From an uncultured Oscillospiraceae bacterium (GTDB lineage: Bacteria; Bacillota; Clostridia; Oscillospirales; Oscillospiraceae): DNA of 5,872 nt. Below, in pieces: positions 1 through 3,626 of this stretch. The notes below the pieces were generated by a model. It saw only the letters and a list, made by a program, of their open reading frames with translations, searched no databases and had not been told where the DNA came from. The position numbers and the translations under genes are program-made. The stretch spans positions 1 through 5,872 of the forward strand of contig CAKTEB010000107.1 in NCBI GenBank assembly GCA_934546685.1, given 5' to 3'. Position 1 is the first letter of the stretch. Each line of letters starts with the position of its first letter.

Positions 1-446
1 ATCTGGTATTTGGCGATAGTCTGGATCATGTCGAGATCGTGGCGCTGACCGCCGTCCAGGATGCACTGGGCGACCATCATCTGGCCCTTCTCCCCCTCGC
101 CGCCGGCCTCACACATGACAGCCTTCTCCACGGCGATGCGCTCTTCCTCGGTGAGCTTATAGGGACAGACATCCTTCTCCGCAGTCTCGGTCTCCTGCTG
201 AGAATCCGCCTGCTGAGCGTCCTCCTCGGGGCTCTCCTCGCCCTGGGTCACGTTCTGAACCGGGGGCAGGGTCTCCAGATTCTTCGTGGGAGCTTCGATG
301 CCCTGGACATTCATGGTCTCCACCATGACAGTCTCCTGCCCGGCACTCTCCTCCCCGGCGGCCCAGCCGGTGATGCTCAGTGCCGCCACCACCAGGACTG
401 CCAGCAGTCCGCATAACGGAACTGCGATCCGTAATTTATTTCTCAT
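1..446 (-). CDS. Exported SleB-type cell-wall hydrolase, N-terminal part (truncated by window edge)
   Basis: The 148 visible residues begin at ATG 446-444, preceded by a good Shine-Dalgarno (GAGGA, 457-453), and stay open to the window edge. Residues 1-30 look like a signal peptide: basic start (MRNKLR), hydrophobic core about 9-25, and probable cleavage after WAA. Residues 31-92 form an acidic, Gln/Glu/Pro-rich linker of low complexity. From about residue 96 (YKLTEEER) the sequence matches the start of the SleB/Hydrolase_2 domain, with the signature CEAGGEGEKGQMMVAQCILD at 112-131. Family knowledge: these enzymes cleave the glycan backbone of peptidoglycan outside the membrane, and the first Glu of the EA(R/G)GE motif, here Glu113, is the catalytic acid. 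The rest of the domain is outside the window, so activity and a possible C-terminal wall-binding module cannot be judged. The promoter looks vegetative (SigA), so general wall remodelling is as likely as spore germination. The family call is fairly secure; the physiological role is not. Confidence 0.82.
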   Translation of the reverse strand, partial: MRNKLRIAVPLCGLLAVLVVAALSITGWAAGEESAGQETVMVETMNVQGIEAPTKNLETLPPVQNVTQGEESPEEDAQQADSQQETETAEKDVCPYKLTEEERIAVEKAVMCEAGGEGEKGQMMVAQCILDGGQRHDLDMIQTIAKYQ

Positions 447-452
447 AACTTT

Positions 453-457
453 TCCTC
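453..457 (-). promoter_or_regulatory. Ribosome binding site of the cell-wall hydrolase gene
   Basis: GAGGA lies on the minus strand seven bases from the G-rich core to ATG 446. It fixes the start of a gene that runs off the window edge. The next in-frame ATG is at residue 41, beyond the signal peptide, which also supports this start. Confidence 0.75.
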
Positions 458-505
458 GAACTAAATGAATTGCAAAAATGAAAGAGGTTTTTTGCTTGTG
501 GCAAA

Positions 506-534
506 ATCATACCCCATCTTCGCTTGAATGTCAA
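506..534 (-). promoter_or_regulatory. Near-consensus SigA promoter for the cell-wall hydrolase
   Basis: On the minus strand a perfect -35 hexamer TTGACA (534-529) is followed by a 17-base spacer (528-512) and a -10 hexamer TATGAT (511-506), one mismatch from consensus. The predicted start is a purine near 499, giving a leader of about 53 bases before ATG 446. Hexamers, spacing and position all fit, so this is the most convincing promoter in the window. It indicates housekeeping SigA control rather than a sporulation sigma factor. Confidence 0.85.
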
Positions 535-865
535 TGACAATTTGTAACTTCTTTTTGCGTGAAAATCAAATTCTTGGGCTTTTTCCGGCTTTTCGCCACA
601 ATATGCGCCATTTCTATGTGCATATTAAACAGTTTTGAGTCCCTATCTTTGTACATTATATTGTTGCATTTTTGTCATTATCTAGAATTTAATATCATAA
701 CGGTAACAGATTCGACAGATTACGCGTTTCGTAACAATGTTATATTATTTCCAGAAATCAAGGATTTGCAGCGGTTTACGCTCGTTGACATAAATACATA
801 AAATAAGTTTGTGTAACCGTTTTGTAATCGTTCTGATGTTTCAGTTATCCGTACCTATGTCTCCA
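535..865. other. AT-rich non-coding interval with scattered regulatory-looking motifs
   Basis: I see no supportable gene here. The longest open stretches (GTG 559 on the plus strand, 80 codons; ATG 656 on the minus strand, 41 codons) lack a Shine-Dalgarno and resemble nothing I recognise. The interval is clearly AT-rich against GC-rich neighbours, as expected of a long upstream region. It contains a WalR-like tandem box (812-828), GTAAC at 544, 703, 731 and 813 in one orientation, a 7-base direct repeat ACAGATT (706-712 and 715-721), and an 11-base palindrome TAACAATGTTA (732-742). It most likely serves the hydrolase gene transcribed leftward from about 499. Confidence 0.6.
812..828 (+). promoter_or_regulatory. 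Candidate WalR (YycF)-type response-regulator box
   Basis: TGTAAC (812-817), five bases, then TGTAAT (823-828) match the published WalR pattern TGTWAH-N5-TGTWAH exactly. The site sits in two adjacent 11-base near-repeats (809-819 and 820-830; 9 of 11 positions agree), the one-helical-turn spacing typical of OmpR/PhoB-family dimers. WalR is known to control cell-wall hydrolases, and the next gene downstream on the minus strand is one. Against this, the box is about 280 bases upstream of the hydrolase -35 and points to the plus strand. A PhoP/PhoB-type site is an alternative. Confidence 0.4.
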
Positions 866-899
866 CCCCCCTCGCTTCCCCCTCCCCCGGCCCCAGCCC
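866..899 (-). other. G-run tract, possible G-quadruplex
   Basis: On the minus strand five G-runs of 3, 4, 5, 5 and 6 bases (899-897, 894-891, 888-884, 882-878, 871-866) are separated by loops of 2, 2, 1 and 6 bases. This satisfies the usual G3+N1-7 quadruplex rule with spare runs. It begins seven bases past the U-tract of the ligA terminator, on the RNA-like strand for the ligA unit. Only transcripts that escape the terminator would carry it. It also marks the boundary between GC-rich coding DNA and the AT-rich interval. Structure formation is untested. Confidence 0.55.
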
Positions 900-905
900 T
901 CGGAC

Positions 906-949
906 AAAAAATCGGGCGGGAATCCGCTTTTTGCAGATTCCCGCCCGAT
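906..949 (-). terminator. Intrinsic terminator of the pcrA-yunB-ligA unit
   Basis: A perfect 14-base-pair GC-rich stem (arms 949-936 and 924-911) encloses an 11-base loop (935-925) and is followed on the minus strand by six T residues (911-906). It starts 16 bases past the ligA stop codon. The plus strand has no comparable T-tract after the stem, so termination should act only on leftward transcription. This is a very strong call and marks the end of the operon. Confidence 0.95.
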
Positions 950-965
950 ATACATTCCATATTGA

Positions 966-2939
966 TTATTGCAGCAGCGTCAAAAACTCCTCCTCGGTCA
1001 TCACCTGAATCCCCAGCTCCTGTGCTTTTTTCAGCTTGGAACCAGCCCCGGGACCAGCCACCACAAAGGTGGTTTTCTTTGAAACGCTGCCGGAGGCCTT
1101 GCCCCCCATCTGCTCGATTTTCTCCGTGGCCTCCTGCCGGGTCATGTGCTCCAGGGTACCGGTGAGCACGATAGTCTTTCCGGCAAAGCGCTGATCCTGG
1201 ATCTCCGTGAGACATTTGGTGTTGAGTCCCAGCTCCGTGAGCCGCTGAACCAGTGAAAGATTGATTGGACGTTCAAACCAACTTTTGATGTTTCCCGCCG
1301 TGATTTCTCCAACATCCGGCACGGCAGTCAGCTCCTCCAGACTTGCATCCGCAATGGCGGAAAGTGCGGAAAACCGTTGGGCCAAAACCTTGGCCCCCTT
1401 GGCCCCCACCTGCCGGATCCCTAGAGCGAACAGCAGCCGCCACAAGTCGTTTTCCTTGGAATGGGCGATAGCCGCCACCAAATTCTTCGCGGACTGGGGC
1501 CCCATGCGCTCCAGAGGCTCCAGCTGCTCCGCAGTGAGGGTATAGAGATCCGCCGGGGTCTCCACCAGCCCCTCATCCACCAGCAGCTCCACAATGGCGC
1601 TGCCCAGGCCGTCAATGTCCATGGCATCCCGTGAGGCAAAATGAGTCAGAAACCGCACCTTCTGAGCAGGGCAACTCTCGCTGACGCAGCGGATAGCCGC
1701 GCCGTCGGGATCCCGCTGAGTGGGCCCGCCGCAGACCGGACAGTTCTCCGGCAGCTGATAGGGCTCCGCTCCCTCCGGACGCTTGCTGAGATCCACCTCC
1801 AGAATTTCCGGGATAATCTCCCCCGCCTTGCGGATCAATACTGTATCGCCGATGCGGATATCCTTTTCCGAGATGAAGTCCTGGTTGTGCAGGGTGGCGT
1901 TCGTCACCGTAGTGCCGGACAGCCGCACCGGCTTCACCACCGCTTTGGGGGTCAAGACCCCGGTGCGCCCCACCTGGATTACGATATCCTCCACCACCGT
2001 GGGCTTCACCTCCGGCGGATACTTATAGGCACAGGCCCATCTGGGGAATTTCGCCGTAGAGCCGAACTGCAGGCGCTGGGAGAGGCTGTTGACCTTTACC
2101 ACCGCGCCATCGATGTCAAAGGAGAAGTCCTCCCGATTCTCATTGATCCAGTTGATCCGCTCCTGGATCTCCCGCTGGGTGGCGCAGAGGGTATAGGGGA
2201 TCACTTTGAACTTCAGGCTTCTCAGATAGTCCAGCGTCTCCGTGTGGCTCTCAAACTCCCGGCCCTCGCAGAGCTGGAGGTTGAATATCAGGATATCCAG
2301 CTGGCGCTTGGCCGCGATCTTGGGATCCAGCTGCCGGAGGCTGCCCGCCGCGGCGTTTCTGGGGTTGGCGAATAGGCTCTGCCCCTGGGCCTCCCGGCGC
2401 TCGTTCAGAGCCCGGAACACCTTTTTCGGCATGAATACTTCCCCCCGGACAATAAGCCGATGGGGCGCGTTCTCCAGCCTAAGAGGGATGGAGCGGATGG
2501 TGCGGAGATTTTCCGTCACATCCTCCCCCACGTTGCCGTCGCCCCGGGTAGCGCCCCGAACAAAGACCCCATCGAGATATTCCAGGGCCACGGACAGGCC
2601 GTCCACCTTGGGCTCTACGCTGTAGCGGCGATCCGGCGCGGTCTCAGAGATCCGCTGGTCGAACTCCTCCAGTTCCCCGAAGGAAAATACATCCTGTAAG
2701 CTCTCCAAAGGCACCTCATGCCGCACAGACTGGAACTCCGAAACAGCCTCGCCGCCTACTCGCTGGGTGGGCGAATCCGCCTGGGCATACTGGGGATACT
2801 GGGCCTCCAGCTCCTCCAAATAGCGGAGCTTCCGATCATATTCAAAATCCGGCATGGTGGGGTCATCCAGCACATAGTACCGGTGCCCCGCCTCGTTCAG
2901 TTCCCGGGTCAGGGCCAGGATCTCTTCCTGTGGATTCAT
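966..2939 (-). CDS. ligA: NAD-dependent DNA ligase LigA
   Basis: This 657-residue protein is of usual LigA length and complete. It seals nicks in duplex DNA using NAD, joining Okazaki fragments and completing repair. Domains in order: Ia, which contacts NMN (HRYYVLDDPT near 19-28, with FEYD); the adenylation domain with the AMP-accepting lysine Lys111 in EPKVDG, then RGATRGDG (128-135), RGEVFMP (165-171), NPRNAAAGSLRQLD (192-205) and DGAVVKV (277-283); the OB fold (AYKYP, 304-308, then VGRTGVLTP); a four-cysteine zinc finger (Cys400, 403, 418, 423); helix-hairpin-helix repeats; and a C-terminal BRCT domain (about 583-657). All catalytic motifs look intact. I start it at ATG 2939 rather than ATG 2945: AAAGAGGA lies seven bases before 2939 but abuts 2945. 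yunB ends four bases upstream, so translation is probably coupled. A terminator follows the stop. Confidence 0.97.
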   Translation of the reverse strand: MNPQEEILALTRELNEAGHRYYVLDDPTMPDFEYDRKLRYLEELEAQYPQYAQADSPTQRVGGEAVSEFQSVRHEVPLESLQDVFSFGELEEFDQRISETAPDRRYSVEPKVDGLSVALEYLDGVFVRGATRGDGNVGEDVTENLRTIRSIPLRLENAPHRLIVRGEVFMPKKVFRALNERREAQGQSLFANPRNAAAGSLRQLDPKIAAKRQLDILIFNLQLCEGREFESHTETLDYLRSLKFKVIPYTLCATQREIQERINWINENREDFSFDIDGAVVKVNSLSQRLQFGSTAKFPRWACAYKYPPEVKPTVVEDIVIQVGRTGVLTPKAVVKPVRLSGTTVTNATLHNQDFISEKDIRIGDTVLIRKAGEIIPEILEVDLSKRPEGAEPYQLPENCPVCGGPTQRDPDGAAIRCVSESCPAQKVRFLTHFASRDAMDIDGLGSAIVELLVDEGLVETPADLYTLTAEQLEPLERMGPQSAKNLVAAIAHSKENDLWRLLFALGIRQVGAKGAKVLAQRFSALSAIADASLEELTAVPDVGEITAGNIKSWFERPINLSLVQRLTELGLNTKCLTEIQDQRFAGKTIVLTGTLEHMTRQEATEKIEQMGGKASGSVSKKTTFVVAGPGAGSKLKKAQELGIQVMTEEEFLTLLQ

Positions 2940-2941
2940 AG

Positions 2942-3583
2942 TCATTCCTCTTTCGATGATGATTGGGGCGCTTCAAAATAAGCGTAGCTGTCCGGCACCG
3001 GCCCCAGAAGCACCGTCTCCGCCACGCAGACCTGTGTGGACACCCGGTCCGTCAGAGATCCCGTGGGCAGCAGGATAATGAGATCCAGCGACACCTCCAT
3101 CATGATCCGGTGTATGGTTTGGTTGATGCCCGCATCCTCAAATACGCCCTCAAAGCTCGCATCCGAGGAGCTCACCGCCACGATCTTCACCGGGATATCC
3201 GGCCCTCGGCCGCCCAGCAGCTGAATGCCGGTCAGGTTGCCCAAGGGGATGCTGATCTCATCGTCCTCTATATTGTAGATATCATCGTCCAGCAGCGTCA
3301 GCAGCTGAGTCTTCAGCCGGTTCATCTCCTGCATATTGGTGGTCAGAGCTGTGATATTGCCGCCGCCGTCCCGCTGGAGGGTCACTAAGTCCTCATAGCG
3401 GACATTTCCGTGCTGGATCTGCTGGTTTACCGCCTGGTTGATAACCCCGGAGGCCGCGTCGGTGATCTTGGCCTGGGCCAGCTCCTGAACTAGAGGATCG
3501 ATCTTCAGCCGCAGCACCGCCGCCAGCAACAGGATCACAAGCAGCAGGATCAGCCCGATCCGCCGGATCCGGCGACGTCTCAT
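2942..3583 (-). CDS. yunB: Sporulation protein YunB
   Basis: This 213-residue protein has a short basic N-terminus (four Arg in residues 2-5), one membrane segment at about 9-26, then an extracytoplasmic or intermembrane domain. I recognise YunB from its conserved blocks: a TDAxxxxINQAVNxxI helix (41-56), YEDLVTLQRDGGGNIT (63-78), ISIPLGNLTG (110-119), GRGPDIPVKI (125-134), AGINQTIHRI (151-160) and AETVLLGPVPDSY (188-200). In Bacillus subtilis yunB is expressed in the mother cell under SigE and is needed for efficient sporulation; its biochemical role is unknown. ATG 3583 is preceded by a G-rich run (3597-3587). It begins 43 bases after the pcrA stop, and its stop lies four bases before the ligA start, so co-transcription with both is likely. 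I see no convincing SigE promoter, only a weak candidate in the gap. It marks the host as a spore former or a recent descendant of one. Confidence 0.88.
   Translation of the reverse strand: MRRRRIRRIGLILLLVILLLAAVLRLKIDPLVQELAQAKITDAASGVINQAVNQQIQHGNVRYEDLVTLQRDGGGNITALTTNMQEMNRLKTQLLTLLDDDIYNIEDDEISIPLGNLTGIQLLGGRGPDIPVKIVAVSSSDASFEGVFEDAGINQTIHRIMMEVSLDLIILLPTGSLTDRVSTQVCVAETVLLGPVPDSYAYFEAPQSSSKEE
2946..2953 (-). promoter_or_regulatory. Ribosome binding site that decides the ligA start
   Basis: AAAGAGGA, inside the last codons of yunB, is the only Shine-Dalgarno-like run nearby. From GAGG to ATG 2939 is seven bases, which is near ideal. The alternative ATG 2945, overlapping the yunB stop as ATGA, is one base away and therefore poorly placed. 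The 657-residue start is preferred over the 659-residue one. Confidence 0.75.
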
Positions 3584-3586
3584 AGT

Positions 3587-3597
3587 CCTCCCCCCTC
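3587..3597 (-). promoter_or_regulatory. G-rich ribosome binding site of yunB
   Basis: The run GAGGGGGGAGG (3597-3587) offers two overlapping Shine-Dalgarno registers: GGAGG three bases from ATG 3583, and GAGGGG eight bases away. The second has the more usual spacing. Which one ribosomes use cannot be told from sequence. Confidence 0.55.
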
Positions 3598-3626
3598 TTG
3601 AGGAAGTCTATGCGGCGTTTTCCATT

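Noticed and set aside
531..656. A 41-codon basic open frame on the minus strand upstream of the hydrolase
   Set aside because: There is no Shine-Dalgarno before ATG 656, and it ends inside the -35 element of the strong hydrolase promoter.
655..660. A perfect TATAAT on the minus strand as a second promoter
   Set aside because: No -35-like hexamer lies at 16-18 bases and there is no extended -10; a TATAAT is not rare in AT-rich DNA.
559..801. An 80-codon open frame on the plus strand in the intergenic interval
   Set aside because: It starts at GTG with no Shine-Dalgarno, in AT-rich DNA, and overlaps the motifs upstream of the hydrolase. Its sequence looks random.
785..804. TTGACA on the plus strand at 785-790 as a promoter
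   Set aside because: The nearest -10-like hexamer (TAAAAT, 799-804) is only eight bases away, and nothing suitable lies at 16-18 bases.
447..965. A hidden RNA gene, riboswitch or mobile element in the long intergenic interval
   Set aside because: Apart from the terminator hairpin and a weak leader hairpin I find no strong structured stem, no terminal inverted repeats, no transposase remnant and no riboswitch core I recognise.
1641..2375. A 244-codon open frame on the plus strand opposite ligA
   Set aside because: It is the complement of the ligA adenylation and OB domains, with no ribosome site or recognisable motif.
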